Assembly: GCF_900110065.1 (NCBI RefSeq)
Contig: NZ_FOCI01000007.1
Span: 98,742-162,741, forward strand
Reading direction: 5' to 3'
DNA: 64,000 bases
Source of the DNA: Loktanella fryxellensis
GTDB taxonomy: Bacteria; Pseudomonadota; Alphaproteobacteria; Rhodobacterales; Rhodobacteraceae
The notes beneath the pieces are model-generated. The model made no database searches. It was not told the origin of the DNA and saw nothing but the letters and a program-made list of their open reading frames with translations. The first letter of the stretch is position 1; the number at the start of each line of letters is the position of its first letter. Positions 15,703-24,070 of the stretch are shown one piece after another. The translations under genes were made by a program, and so were the position numbers.

Positions 15703-16270
15703 CTATCGCACCGCCAAGGAGATCGAGGCCGAGATTGCCGCCGAGCGCGCCAAGCTGAGTGGTGATCTGAGTATGCTGCAGGACCGGCTGACCGTGGATG
15801 GGTTGATGGACGAAGTCCGCATGCAGGTCCGTGGTCAGATCGACGAAGTGACGATGCAATTGCGTGGACAGTTCAAATCGGTCGGCACCGAGGTGTTCGG
15901 TACGATGCGCGACCAGATCGCGACGACGGGCGATGTGATCGCACGATCGGCGCGCAGCAATCCGTGGCCCTATGCGGTGATCGGTGCGGGTCTGGCATGG
16001 CTGGCCGTGTCCCAGGCGATGCCGGAACGTGGTAAGCCCAAGACCCGGATCGGGATGGCGCCGGTCAAGTCGGTCACGCCCGTGCGTCAGCCACGCTACG
16101 ACAGCAGCCCTGCCGACATGGCAGCCGCACGGCTGGAACGCGATGCGGACGGATGGGCGACGGCTGTGCTGGATGCCCAGTCCCATGCCGTGCCGTCCTA
16201 TGACCGCGACGATTACGACGCACCCGGATGGGCGCGCGACGAAACCTGGGATGCAACGCGGCGCCTGTGA
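15692..16270 (+). CDS. DUF3618 domain protein
   Basis: This 192-residue protein begins with the DUF3618 motif: the TAKEIEAEIAAERAKLSGDL helix followed by LQDRL. A further amphipathic helix and a hydrophobic stretch (NPWPYAVIGAGLAWLAVSQA, about 89-108) follow, then a polar tail rich in Asp. It probably sits at the membrane with the YqjE-like protein next to it; the biochemical role of the family is unknown. It overlaps the preceding gene by 11 bases. Confidence 0.82.
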   Translation: MTADYRTAKEIEAEIAAERAKLSGDLSMLQDRLTVDGLMDEVRMQVRGQIDEVTMQLRGQFKSVGTEVFGTMRDQIATTGDVIARSARSNPWPYAVIGAGLAWLAVSQAMPERGKPKTRIGMAPVKSVTPVRQPRYDSSPADMAAARLERDADGWATAVLDAQSHAVPSYDRDDYDAPGWARDETWDATRRL

Positions 16271-16312
16271 CGGCGACTGCGACCCCCATTCACTGAACAA
16301 AGGACTTTTCCG

Positions 16313-16951
16313 ATGAGCACGACGAAAGACTACATGAACGACGCGAACGACAAGGCTCACAAGCTGGCGCACGATGCGAACGACAAGGCGCACAAGCTGG
16401 CCCACGATGCCAACGACAAGGCGCACGAGATCGCCCATAACGTCAGTGCAGAGGCACGCCGTCTACGCGAACGTCTGGCCGAGGGTACCGAGCATCTGTC
16501 CGAAGCCGCGCGCGAGCGTGTGATCGATGCGCGCGAGCGCGCCATCGAAGCACGCCGTCAGGCCAGCCGCGCCCTGGCCGGCGGACGTGACAACGCCGTC
16601 GACCTGTTCGAGCGTCAGCCTCTGGTCGTCGGCGCACTCGCATTCGCCGTCGGTGCTGCCGTGGCGGCGTTGCTGCCCAAGACCCGGACCGAGGACGCCT
16701 ATCTGGGTGCCCGTCGCGATGCCCTCATGGACGAGGCGGAGCGCGTCTATCACGAGGAAAAAGGCCGTGCAGAGCGTGCATTGAGCGCCGCAAAGACCGA
16801 GCTGTCCAGTGCCGCAAAAGACGCGACGGAGGCTGCCACCACCGCGCTGAAGTCTGCCGCGAACGAGGCCGAGACCGCAGCCCGTGACACCGCCGACCGC
16901 GTGGCCAAGGAAGCGACGAAAGCCGCAAAGAAAGCCGACAAGGACAAGTAA
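16313..16951 (+). CDS. helical stress protein with LEA-like 11-residue repeats
   Basis: This 212-residue protein has three near-identical 11-residue repeats (ANDKAHKLAHD) at residues 11-43. A long charged helix (RRLRERLAEGTEHLSEAARE) and a hydrophobic segment near 104-120 (VVGALAFAVGAAVAALL) come next. The Ala/Lys/Glu-rich C-terminal half ends KAAKKADKDK. Eleven-residue helical repeats are typical of LEA group 3 desiccation proteins and apolipoprotein-like helices; this similarity is in pattern, not proven homology. Last gene of the operon, followed by a strong terminator. Confidence 0.72.
   Translation: MSTTKDYMNDANDKAHKLAHDANDKAHKLAHDANDKAHEIAHNVSAEARRLRERLAEGTEHLSEAARERVIDARERAIEARRQASRALAGGRDNAVDLFERQPLVVGALAFAVGAAVAALLPKTRTEDAYLGARRDALMDEAERVYHEEKGRAERALSAAKTELSSAAKDATEAATTALKSAANEAETAARDTADRVAKEATKAAKKADKDK
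16343..16441 (+). repeat. three tandem 33-bp coding repeats
   Basis: Three in-frame copies of a 33-bp unit encode ANDKAHKLAHD, ANDKAHKLAHD and ANDKAHEIAHN. Copies differ mostly at synonymous positions, which suggests that the peptide repeat is maintained by selection. Confidence 0.85.
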
Positions 16952-16988
16952 GTCATTGTCCTGCAGGACATTATACTGTCAGCATGAA

Positions 16989-17021
16989 AAAACGGGGCTC
17001 CGCATGGCGGGGCCCCGTTTT
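16989..17021. terminator. bidirectional intrinsic terminator
   Basis: A 15-bp stem (AAAACGGGGC...GCCCCGTTTT, one G-U pair) with an ATG loop and T/A tracts on both sides. It separates the convergent stress operon and Crp/Fnr gene. Confidence 0.85.
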
Positions 17022-17047
17022 GCATGTGTCGGATCATCCTGCGGCCC

Positions 17048-17779
17048 TCAGCTGGCCCAGTTCACGTCGAGGCAGCCGAACCGATCCTGAAAATTCAGGC
17101 GCTGTTCCCATGCTGCCCGGTCGGTGATCCGGACATAGGGGCGTGACAACGTTAGCTGGCCGGACTTCTGCAGACCGCGCAGAAGGCGGTTTACATAGAT
17201 GTCCGTCAGACCCAGCGCGTCACCAATCTCCTTCTGAGAGAAGGGCAGCGGAAACCTGTCCGACGCGTGGTCCATGGTCTGTTCGGTCTTGGCTTTGATC
17301 GACAGCAGGAAATGCATCAGCCGATCTTCCGCGCTGAAGCGCGTGATGGCATGCAGCCGGTCGTTCATCGCCGTCGCATCCAGCGACGACAGCGACAGCA
17401 GCATCGCGAACAGGCGCGGTTGCGACAGGCCAAGGTCGCACAGCGCGCTGCGGCTGAGCAGATTGACTACGCCATCGGTCTGCATCGTCGTTTCGTGCTG
17501 CGGGGCCTTGAACCCAAGATCCGACAGACCGATGATGTCGCCCGCCATGTAGATCTGCGTGATCGTGGTCTGATCCCCGGCGCTGCGCACCCGCGCGACG
17601 GCCCAGCCGGACCGCAGGATCGCGATCCGGTCGTCGGGGCGCGTATCGGTAAAGACGGGGTCGCGCTTCGACCGGCTTTCCGGCTGGCCTTCCAGCCTGA
17701 TCAGCGCCTCACGCTCGACCGTGTCCAGCGTCGCGTGTCGGCAGATACGCGTCAGGAACGCGCTTTGGTTGGGTTTCAC
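17048..17779 (-). CDS. Crp/Fnr family transcriptional regulator
   Basis: This 243-residue regulator has an N-terminal cyclic-nucleotide-binding fold (FTDTRPDDRIAILRSGWAVA, YMAGDIIGLSDLGF) and a C-terminal winged helix (FSQKEIGDALGLTDIYVNRLLRGLQKSG). There is no FNR-type cysteine cluster, so it is not an iron-sulfur oxygen sensor. The recognition helix (VNRLLRGL) differs from Crp and resembles the second regulator at 61440-62168, which also adjoins stress genes. It is convergent with the envelope-stress operon and divergent from the BKACE gene. Confidence 0.85.
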   Translation of the reverse strand: MKPNQSAFLTRICRHATLDTVEREALIRLEGQPESRSKRDPVFTDTRPDDRIAILRSGWAVARVRSAGDQTTITQIYMAGDIIGLSDLGFKAPQHETTMQTDGVVNLLSRSALCDLGLSQPRLFAMLLSLSSLDATAMNDRLHAITRFSAEDRLMHFLLSIKAKTEQTMDHASDRFPLPFSQKEIGDALGLTDIYVNRLLRGLQKSGQLTLSRPYVRITDRAAWEQRLNFQDRFGCLDVNWAS

Positions 17780-18012
17780 ACTGTCGTCCTTTCAAATCAT
17801 GTCACGACGGACGCCGCAGCCCGAAACGGATCATCCGGGGCAAGTCCGATTCGCGTGTCTTGCTATGTGTTAGGTCCGAGCAGGTGCGTTCGATATAAAC
17901 TGGTTTAATCGCAGGTCGCTTTTGCGGAAAAGTTCGGGACGGGTCGCCGCGGTCTTTTCATTCGCATGCTGCGGATCGATAGTCCCGCAGACAGCAAGAC
18001 CGAGGTATGCCC

Positions 18013-18843
18013 ATGACGACCCCCTGCATCATCTGCGTCGCTATCACCGGATCCGTCCCGACGCGCGCCGACAATCCAGCCGTGCCCGTCACCGTGACTG
18101 AGCAAATCGAAAGCACTCAGGCGGCGTTCGAGGCGGGTGCAGCCATCGTCCACGCCCATGTCCGCAATCCCGACGAGACGCCCAGCAGCGATCCCGAAAA
18201 GTTCGCGGCACTGAAGCAGGGTCTGGAAAAGCATTGCCCCGGCATGATTATCCAGTTTTCCACCGGTGGGCGGTCCGGGGCAGGGCAGGCGCGCGGCGCG
18301 ATGCTGTCGCTGCGTCCCGACATGGCGTCCCTGTCGGTCGGGTCCAACAACTTTCCCACCCGCGTCTATGAAAACCCGCCCGATCTGGTCGATTGGCTGG
18401 CCGCGGAGATGCTGACCCACGACGTGAGACCAGAGGTGGAGGCCTTTGACCTGTCCCACATCCTGGGTGCCGCAAGGCTGCACAAGGAAGGCAAGATCAA
18501 GGACACGCCCTATGTGCAGTTCGTCATGGGGGTGAAGAACGCCATGCCTGCCGACCGGCACGTGTTCGACTATTACGTGCAGACGGTCGAGCGGCTGTTT
18601 CCCGGTGCGCCGTGGTGCGCCGCCGGGATCGGTCCCAATCAGGCGGTGCTGAATGACTGGGCGATTTCCAGCGGTGGTCATGCCCGCACGGGGCTGGAGG
18701 ATAACATCCGCCTCGATCGCGACACCCTCGCCCCGTCGAATGCGGCATTGGTGGAACGCACGGTCGCGGTCTGCGACCGCTATGAGCGGCCCGTGGCGAC
18801 ATGGCAGCAGGCCCGCGCGCTGCTGGGCCTGCGCGCAGGCTAG
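18013..18843 (+). CDS. beta-keto acid cleavage enzyme (BKACE, DUF849)
   Basis: This 276-residue TIM-barrel Zn enzyme belongs to the family that condenses a beta-keto acid with acetyl-CoA to give acetoacetate and a new CoA ester. The metal-binding HAHVRN motif is present, followed by GGRSGAGQ and the C-terminal WCAAGIG / GGHARTGLEDN. The last of these is the most recognisable family signature. ATG 18013 has GAGG 7 bases upstream; an ATG at 18007 is too close to it. The substrate cannot be inferred. Its stop codon overlaps that of the convergent LysR gene. Confidence 0.88.
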   Translation: MTTPCIICVAITGSVPTRADNPAVPVTVTEQIESTQAAFEAGAAIVHAHVRNPDETPSSDPEKFAALKQGLEKHCPGMIIQFSTGGRSGAGQARGAMLSLRPDMASLSVGSNNFPTRVYENPPDLVDWLAAEMLTHDVRPEVEAFDLSHILGAARLHKEGKIKDTPYVQFVMGVKNAMPADRHVFDYYVQTVERLFPGAPWCAAGIGPNQAVLNDWAISSGGHARTGLEDNIRLDRDTLAPSNAALVERTVAVCDRYERPVATWQQARALLGLRAG

Positions 18844-19745
18844 AGCGGGGCCACGCCCATTGCCCCCTCGATACAGGCGGTGAACCGGTTGAGGGCGGCA
18901 GGCAGCCTGCGGTAGGGCGGGAAATACGCGGTCAGCCAGATCTGGGGCGGCTGCCAGTCGGGCAGTAGACGCACCAGCCGTCCCGCCGCGATGGCGTCGC
19001 GCAGCAGGAAATCCGGCAGCAGCGCGATCCCCTGTCCCGCCACCGCCAGTTGTGCCAGCAGATCGCCGTTGTCGCATGTGAACGTGGCCGGCACGCGCAC
19101 GGGGGCCGTCAGGCCCGACGCAGGATCGGTCAGCTGCCATACCTCGCCCTGTGCCAGGTGCGCATAGGCCAGTCCGCTGTGTCGTTGCAGGTCGGCTGGC
19201 GTCAGCGGCGTGCCGTGGCGCGACAGGTAGTCCGGCGACGCCACCATGGATCTCGGCACGGGCGCGATCTTGCGCCAGATCGTGGACAGATCGTCAGGTG
19301 CGCCGGAGATACGCAGCGCCATGTCCAGATCGTCGGTCAAAATGTCCACGAATCGGTCGGTCAGGCTGATCTGCATCTCGATGTCCGGTGCCTCGGCCCG
19401 GAACCGGATGAGCGGGTCCGACAGGGCATGCAGACCGAACGACAGCGGCACGGAGACACGCAAGGTGCCCGTCAGCGTCGTCTGATAGGCCCGCACCCCG
19501 TCCTGCGCCTGTGCTAAACCATCCACCAAGGGTGTGACCTGCGCACGGAACGCCGTACCCGCCTGCGTCAGCGATACCCGCCGCGTCGTGCGCACCAGCA
19601 GTTGCACACCCAAGCGCCGCTCCAGTTCCGATACGGTGCGCGTGACCGACGACGGTGCGACGCCAAGGGTCGTGGCCGCGCGGCTGAAGCTTTGCGCCTC
19701 GGCCACGGCGAGGAATGCCGCAATTTGCTCCAACGCGCCTGCCAT
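18840..19745 (-). CDS. LysR family regulator, divergent from the dioxygenase operon
   Basis: This 301-residue regulator has an N-terminal helix-turn-helix (FLAVAEAQSFSRAATTLGVAPSSVTRTVSELE). The effector domain is of the CrgA/DsdC-like subgroup, with STIWRKIAPVPRSMVASPDYL. It is divergent from the VOC dioxygenase with a 97-bp gap that carries three inverted repeats, so it most likely controls that operon and itself. Stop codons of this gene and BKACE overlap at CTAG. Confidence 0.87.
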   Translation of the reverse strand: MAGALEQIAAFLAVAEAQSFSRAATTLGVAPSSVTRTVSELERRLGVQLLVRTTRRVSLTQAGTAFRAQVTPLVDGLAQAQDGVRAYQTTLTGTLRVSVPLSFGLHALSDPLIRFRAEAPDIEMQISLTDRFVDILTDDLDMALRISGAPDDLSTIWRKIAPVPRSMVASPDYLSRHGTPLTPADLQRHSGLAYAHLAQGEVWQLTDPASGLTAPVRVPATFTCDNGDLLAQLAVAGQGIALLPDFLLRDAIAAGRLVRLLPDWQPPQIWLTAYFPPYRRLPAALNRFTACIEGAMGVAPL

Positions 19746-19751
19746 CTGACT

Positions 19752-19798
19752 ATTGCGCCTTTCGCAATGGATTGCGCTGCAATGTTGCGATTATCGCA
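19752..19798. promoter_or_regulatory. array of three inverted repeats between LysR and dioxygenase
   Basis: The repeats are ATTGCG-N5-CGCAAT at 19752-19768, ATTGC-N3-GCAAT at 19771-19783, and TGCGA-N3-TCGCA at 19786-19798. They share the half-site TTGCG. Spaced about one or two helix turns apart, they look like tandem LysR binding sites over the divergent promoters. Confidence 0.6.
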
Positions 19799-19842
19799 TC
19801 GGGTGTCGAGTGCTATCTGTTCTTCAACCAAAGGAGATCACC

Positions 19843-20772
19843 ATGCTGAACCAGATCAAGGGCCTGCACCACATGACCTCGATCGCGTCTGACGCGGTCG
19901 AAAACAACGCATTCTTTACCCAGGCGCTGGGCCTGCGCCGGGTCAAGAAAACCGTGAACTTCGACGCACCGGACGTTTATCACCTGTATTATGGCGACGA
20001 AGTCGGAAATCCCGGCAGTGTCATGACCTATTTCCCGTTCCAAGACGCCGCCAAGGGTCGTCGCGGCACCGGCGAAGTCGGCGAGACGGTGTTCTCCGTG
20101 CCCACCGGCAGCCTGCCCTATTGGGCCGACCGTCTGGGTGCCGCCGCTGAAGGCGTGCAGTCCGTCGACCATTTCGGCGAGAAACGCCTGACCTTCCGTA
20201 CGTCCGATGGCGAAGGGTTCGCCGTGGCCGAAGTCACCGACGACAACCGTGACGGCTGGACCGGCAACGGCATCGACGCCGACCACGCGATCCGCGGCTT
20301 TCACGGGGCCACCATGCGCCTGCAGGATACCGGCGCCATGGCCGAGTTGCTGCAGTTCATGGGCTACGACAAGGTCGAGACGCGCGGCAACGTCACCCGG
20401 TTCGCGGTGGCAGAGGGCACCGGGGCCAACACCATCGACCTCGAAGAGCTGAAGTCCACGCCCCACGCCAGTCAGGGCGCGGGGTCGGTGCATCACATCG
20501 CCTTTGCCGTGGAAAACCGCGCCGCACAGCTCGAGGTGCGCAAGGCGCTGCTGGATACCGGCTATCAGGTGACGCCGGTGATCGACCGGGACTATTTCTG
20601 GGCGATCTATTTCCGCACCCCCGGCGGCGTGCTGTTCGAGGTGGCGACGAACGAACCCGGCTTCGACCGGGACGAGGACCGTGCCCATCTGGGCGAAGGC
20701 TTGAAGCTGCCGACGCAGCACGAACGCCTGCGCCCGTTCCTAGAACAGCACCTGCAACCGCTGGGGAATTGA
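19843..20772 (+). CDS. VOC family ring-cleaving dioxygenase (MhqO/PcpA-like)
   Basis: This 309-residue protein has two vicinal-oxygen-chelate modules. Candidate Fe/Mn ligands are His in GLHHMTS near the N-terminus, His in VHHIAF and Glu in VLFEVATNEPGF. The overall sequence resembles hydroquinone-type dioxygenases (MhqO, LinE, PcpA), which open para-diphenol rings and help detoxify quinones. AAGGAG stands before ATG 19843. It is three bases upstream of a hydrolase gene, the same gene pairing as MhqO/MhqD in Bacillus, but here under a LysR protein and not MarR-type MhqR. Confidence 0.85.
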   Translation: MLNQIKGLHHMTSIASDAVENNAFFTQALGLRRVKKTVNFDAPDVYHLYYGDEVGNPGSVMTYFPFQDAAKGRRGTGEVGETVFSVPTGSLPYWADRLGAAAEGVQSVDHFGEKRLTFRTSDGEGFAVAEVTDDNRDGWTGNGIDADHAIRGFHGATMRLQDTGAMAELLQFMGYDKVETRGNVTRFAVAEGTGANTIDLEELKSTPHASQGAGSVHHIAFAVENRAAQLEVRKALLDTGYQVTPVIDRDYFWAIYFRTPGGVLFEVATNEPGFDRDEDRAHLGEGLKLPTQHERLRPFLEQHLQPLGN

Positions 20773-20775
20773 CCG

Positions 20776-21369
20776 ATGTATCGTTTTGCGGAAACGCAGG
20801 GTGAGGCGGGTGCACCGCTTGTGTTCACGTTTCACGGGACGGGTGGCAGCGCGGTCCAGTTTCACGGACTGGCAGGCGAGTTGATTCCGGGGGCGCATGT
20901 GATTTCGCCGCAGGGCGATGTCAGCGAACACGGTGCCGCACGGTTCTTTCGCCGCACAGGCGAGGGTGTCTATGACATGGACGACCTTGCCCTGCGCCGC
21001 GCGGCGATGCGCGATTTCGTGGTGCAGGCCGTAGCGCGGCTGGAGCCATCGCGGGTCGTGGGGCTGGGCTATTCGAACGGTGCGAATATTCTGGCCGCCG
21101 TGATGCTGGACGGGCCGCGCCTGTTCGACAGTGCCGTGCTGCTGCACCCGCTGATCCCGTGGCAGCCGGACACGAACCCGGCGTTGGCCGGCGTCGACGT
21201 GCTGATCACTGCAGGTCGGCGCGACCCGATCTGCCCCGCACCGCAGACGCAAGGACTGGCCGATGCGCTGTCCGGCATGGGGGCCACCGTGGATCTGCAC
21301 TGGCATCCGGGCGGACACGAGATTGCGCAGTCCGAACTGACGGCGATTCAAGCCGCGCTTTCCCGCTGA
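20776..21369 (+). CDS. alpha/beta hydrolase (phospholipase/carboxylesterase, MhqD-like)
   Basis: This 197-residue compact hydrolase has the nucleophile elbow GYSNGAN, Asp in RRDPICP and His in GGHEI, a complete triad of the carboxylesterase/phospholipase type. THGTGG-like FTFHGTGGS supplies the oxyanion loop. The gene begins three bases after the dioxygenase stop. In this pairing the hydrolase probably acts on the ring-fission product or a related ester; that is inference from gene order. Confidence 0.82.
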   Translation: MYRFAETQGEAGAPLVFTFHGTGGSAVQFHGLAGELIPGAHVISPQGDVSEHGAARFFRRTGEGVYDMDDLALRRAAMRDFVVQAVARLEPSRVVGLGYSNGANILAAVMLDGPRLFDSAVLLHPLIPWQPDTNPALAGVDVLITAGRRDPICPAPQTQGLADALSGMGATVDLHWHPGGHEIAQSELTAIQAALSR

Positions 21370-21405
21370 ACGCGACTTGCCGTTGCAACTGGATCGGGCT
21401 AGTAT

Positions 21406-21421
21406 TTTTACAGTTGTAAAA
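21406..21421. promoter_or_regulatory. palindromic operator upstream of the LacI gene
   Basis: TTTTACA-GT-TGTAAAA, 35 bp before the regulator's start, is a 7+2+7 palindrome that fits self-repression by the LacI-family protein. Half-site-like TTTACA and GTAAAA also occur at about 22564 and 22615 before smoE. Confidence 0.5.
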
Positions 21422-21455
21422 GTATTGGCCCGGTCCGACCGGCACGGAGTTTCGT

Positions 21456-22517
21456 TTGGAAAAGACGACACCGCCCGATGGCAAGAAACCGCAGATCGCC
21501 ACGATGGAGGCGCTCTCCGTCGCCATCGGCGTATCACGCCCCACCCTGTCACGGTATTTCCAGGATCCGGCGTCGGTCAGCCGGTCATCCGTTGACCGCA
21601 TCCGCGAGGGGCTGGAGCGCGTCGAATACGTTCCGAACTTTTTTGCGACCCGGATGAACCGCAAATCGACGGGGATGATCGGCGTCATCATCCCCTATCT
21701 GAACGACCTGTTCTTTACCCGGCTTCTGGAAGCGATCGAGATCGCCGCGATGGAAGCGGGGTTCACCGTCATCAGCCAATGCAGCCATTCCGACCCCGCG
21801 ATCGAGGCGCGAGCCGTCGAGACCTTCATGTCGATGAACGTGGACGGGGCTCTGGTCGTGCCATTAGGTAACCAGAGCGATCTGGATGCCTGCAAGCGGC
21901 TGAATGCGCGACTGCCCCTCGTGCTGGTCGATTCGCGGCCCAAGCCCTTGTCCGAGCTGGATTTCATCGGCACCGACCATGTGCAGAGCACGGGTCTGAT
22001 GACGGAATACCTGTGCCGTGTCGGCGCACCGCCGGTGTTCCTTGCCATGCCGCGCGTCAATTTCAACGCGGTAGAGCGCGAGAACGCCTATCTGTCGAAA
22101 ATGCACGAGTTGGGTCACGCCCCCATGGTCATCGGGACCGACAGTCTGAACGAGGATGGGCATTTCGAGGCGCATGGTCAGGTCGTGCTGGCTGAACAGT
22201 TTGCCCGTGGCGCGTTGGTGGATGCGACGATCCTCGCCGTGAACGACCGGGTTGCGCTGGGCGCGCTGCGGGCCGCATGGCAATACGGGCTGCAACCGGG
22301 GGCGTTGCGCCATGGTGGTCTGCGAATCGCCGGTCACGACGATTTCCCGTTGTGCGACTACACCACGCCACGGATCACCACGGTGTCGCAGAACGTCGAT
22401 GCGATCGGGCGCGCCGCCGTGGCGCGCCTGACCGACAGGATACGCGCGGAAAACAAGGCGGACGGTCAGATCGTCCAACTGTTCGATGGCGTGCTGAAAG
22501 TTCGTGAATCCGCGTGA
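21456..22517 (+). CDS. LacI family regulator of the polyol operon
   Basis: This 353-residue regulator has an N-terminal LacI helix-turn-helix (TMEALSVAIGVSRPTLSRYF) and hinge, then a periplasmic-binding-like effector domain (GVIIPYLNDLFFTRLLEAIE). Start TTG 21456 is chosen because it has GGAG six bases ahead and keeps the residues before the HTH; the next ATG (21504) would cut into the HTH. It lies directly upstream of smoE, so it probably represses sorbitol/mannitol uptake in the absence of polyol. In R. sphaeroides the polyol operon has a different regulator as far as I recall. Confidence 0.82.
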   Translation: MEKTTPPDGKKPQIATMEALSVAIGVSRPTLSRYFQDPASVSRSSVDRIREGLERVEYVPNFFATRMNRKSTGMIGVIIPYLNDLFFTRLLEAIEIAAMEAGFTVISQCSHSDPAIEARAVETFMSMNVDGALVVPLGNQSDLDACKRLNARLPLVLVDSRPKPLSELDFIGTDHVQSTGLMTEYLCRVGAPPVFLAMPRVNFNAVERENAYLSKMHELGHAPMVIGTDSLNEDGHFEAHGQVVLAEQFARGALVDATILAVNDRVALGALRAAWQYGLQPGALRHGGLRIAGHDDFPLCDYTTPRITTVSQNVDAIGRAAVARLTDRIRAENKADGQIVQLFDGVLKVRESA

Positions 22518-22638
22518 TTTTTCCGGTGCCTGCGCAGTAATGCTGCGTTGCAGAGACGATTTACATAATTTTGCGTTGACGCAGGGGCTGGCGCGCCCCT
22601 ACACATTGACGCACGTAAAATGTTTCTGGGAGGAAACC

Positions 22639-23955
22639 ATGATTTTGAAGAGCGCCCTTTGGGGCTCTGCGGCAGGTGTGTGCCTGGCTGCAGGCCTGGC
22701 CACCATCGCCACCGCCGAGGAAATCACCATCGCCACCGTGAACAACGGCGACATGGTCCGCATGCAGGCCCTGTCCCCCGCGTGGGAAGAGCAGACCGGC
22801 AACACCATCAACTGGGTCGTGCTGGAGGAGAACGTGCTGCGTCAGAACGTGACCACCGACATCTCGACCGGTGGCGGCCAGTATGACGTCATGACGATCG
22901 GCACGTACGAGGCACCGATCTGGGGCGCGAACGACTGGCTGGTGTCGCTGAACGATGGTATGGCCGACGACTGGAACGCCGACGACCTGCTGCCTGCGAT
23001 CCGTGGCGGCCTGACCGTCGATGGCACACTGGTCGCAGCGCCGTTCTATGGCGAATCCTCGATGGTCATGTACCGCCGCGACCTGATGGAAGCTGCCGGT
23101 CTGGAAATGCCGGAGGCACCCACCTGGCAGTTCATCCGTGAAGCCGCCGCCGCGATGACCGACCGCGACGCCGACATCAACGGCATCTGCGCACGCGGCA
23201 AGGCCGGCTGGGGCGAGAACATGGCCTTCCTGACCGCCATGTCGAACTCCTTCGGCGCACGCTGGTTCGACATGGACTGGACCGCGCAGTTCGACAGCCC
23301 CGAGTGGGCCGAGACGCTGACCTTCTACCTCGAGATGATGGCCGAATCCGGTCCCGCCGGTGCCGCCAACAACGGCTTCAACGAAAACCTGACGCTGTTC
23401 CAGCAGGGCAAGTGCGGCATGTGGATCGATGCCACGGTCGCCGCATCCTTCGTCACCAACCCCGAGGACAGCACCGTGGCCGATCAGGTCGGCTTCGCAC
23501 TGGCCCCCGATACGGGTCTGGGCAAGCGCGGCAACTGGCTGTGGGCCTGGTCGCTGGCGATCCCCGCGTCGTCCGACAAGCAGGAGATCGCCAAGGACTT
23601 CATCAGCTGGGCCACCGGACCGGGCTACACCACGCTCGTCGCCGAGAACGAAGGCTGGGCCAACGTCCCGCCGGGCACGCGTCAGTCGCTCTATGACAAC
23701 GCCGAGTATCTGGCCGCCGCGCCCTTTGCGCAGATGACGCTGGACAGCATCAATTCTGCCGATCCGACCGCACCTTCGGTGCAAGAGGTGCCCTATACCG
23801 GCGTCCAGTTCGTCGCGATCCCGGAATTTGCGGGCATCGCCACGCAGGTGGGTCAGCAGTTCAGCGACGCGCTGGCCGGCAACATGACAGCCGAGGAGGC
23901 GCTCGCCGCCGCCCAGACTCTGACGACCGAAGAGATGGAAGCCGCAGGCTACTGA
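22639..23955 (+). CDS. smoE: sorbitol/mannitol ABC transporter, periplasmic binding protein
   Basis: This 438-residue extracellular solute-binding protein begins with a signal peptide (about residues 1-26, cleavage likely near ATAEE). The mature part begins ITIATVNNGDMVRMQALSPA and contains the family's WLVSLND and GNWLWAWSLAIP. It captures polyols for the SmoFGK importer. GGGAGG precedes ATG 22639. A 14-bp-stem hairpin just after the stop probably stabilises this message so that binding protein exceeds permease. Confidence 0.9.
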   Translation: MILKSALWGSAAGVCLAAGLATIATAEEITIATVNNGDMVRMQALSPAWEEQTGNTINWVVLEENVLRQNVTTDISTGGGQYDVMTIGTYEAPIWGANDWLVSLNDGMADDWNADDLLPAIRGGLTVDGTLVAAPFYGESSMVMYRRDLMEAAGLEMPEAPTWQFIREAAAAMTDRDADINGICARGKAGWGENMAFLTAMSNSFGARWFDMDWTAQFDSPEWAETLTFYLEMMAESGPAGAANNGFNENLTLFQQGKCGMWIDATVAASFVTNPEDSTVADQVGFALAPDTGLGKRGNWLWAWSLAIPASSDKQEIAKDFISWATGPGYTTLVAENEGWANVPPGTRQSLYDNAEYLAAAPFAQMTLDSINSADPTAPSVQEVPYTGVQFVAIPEFAGIATQVGQQFSDALAGNMTAEEALAAAQTLTTEEMEAAGY

Positions 23956-23964
23956 TTCCCTCTC

Positions 23965-23997
23965 TTGCACCAGCCGGGCGGTTCCCGGCTGGTGCAA
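23965..23997 (+). other. strong intercistronic hairpin after smoE
   Basis: A perfect 14-bp stem (TTGCACCAGCCGGG with its complement) and a 5-base loop, without a T-tract. It sits between smoE and smoF inside the operon. Hairpins in this position, as after malE, protect the upstream mRNA segment and lower expression of downstream genes. Confidence 0.75.
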
Positions 23998-24070
23998 CCT
24001 CCGCATGGGCCTGTTCCGTGCAGCACGCCCCCCGCATCGCAGGCGCACCCCCTGCCGACAGGAGCCGGTC

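Noticed and set aside
16343..16441. CRISPR array
   Set aside because: The three 33-bp units are contiguous coding repeats without spacers; no CRISPR or cas gene was seen anywhere.
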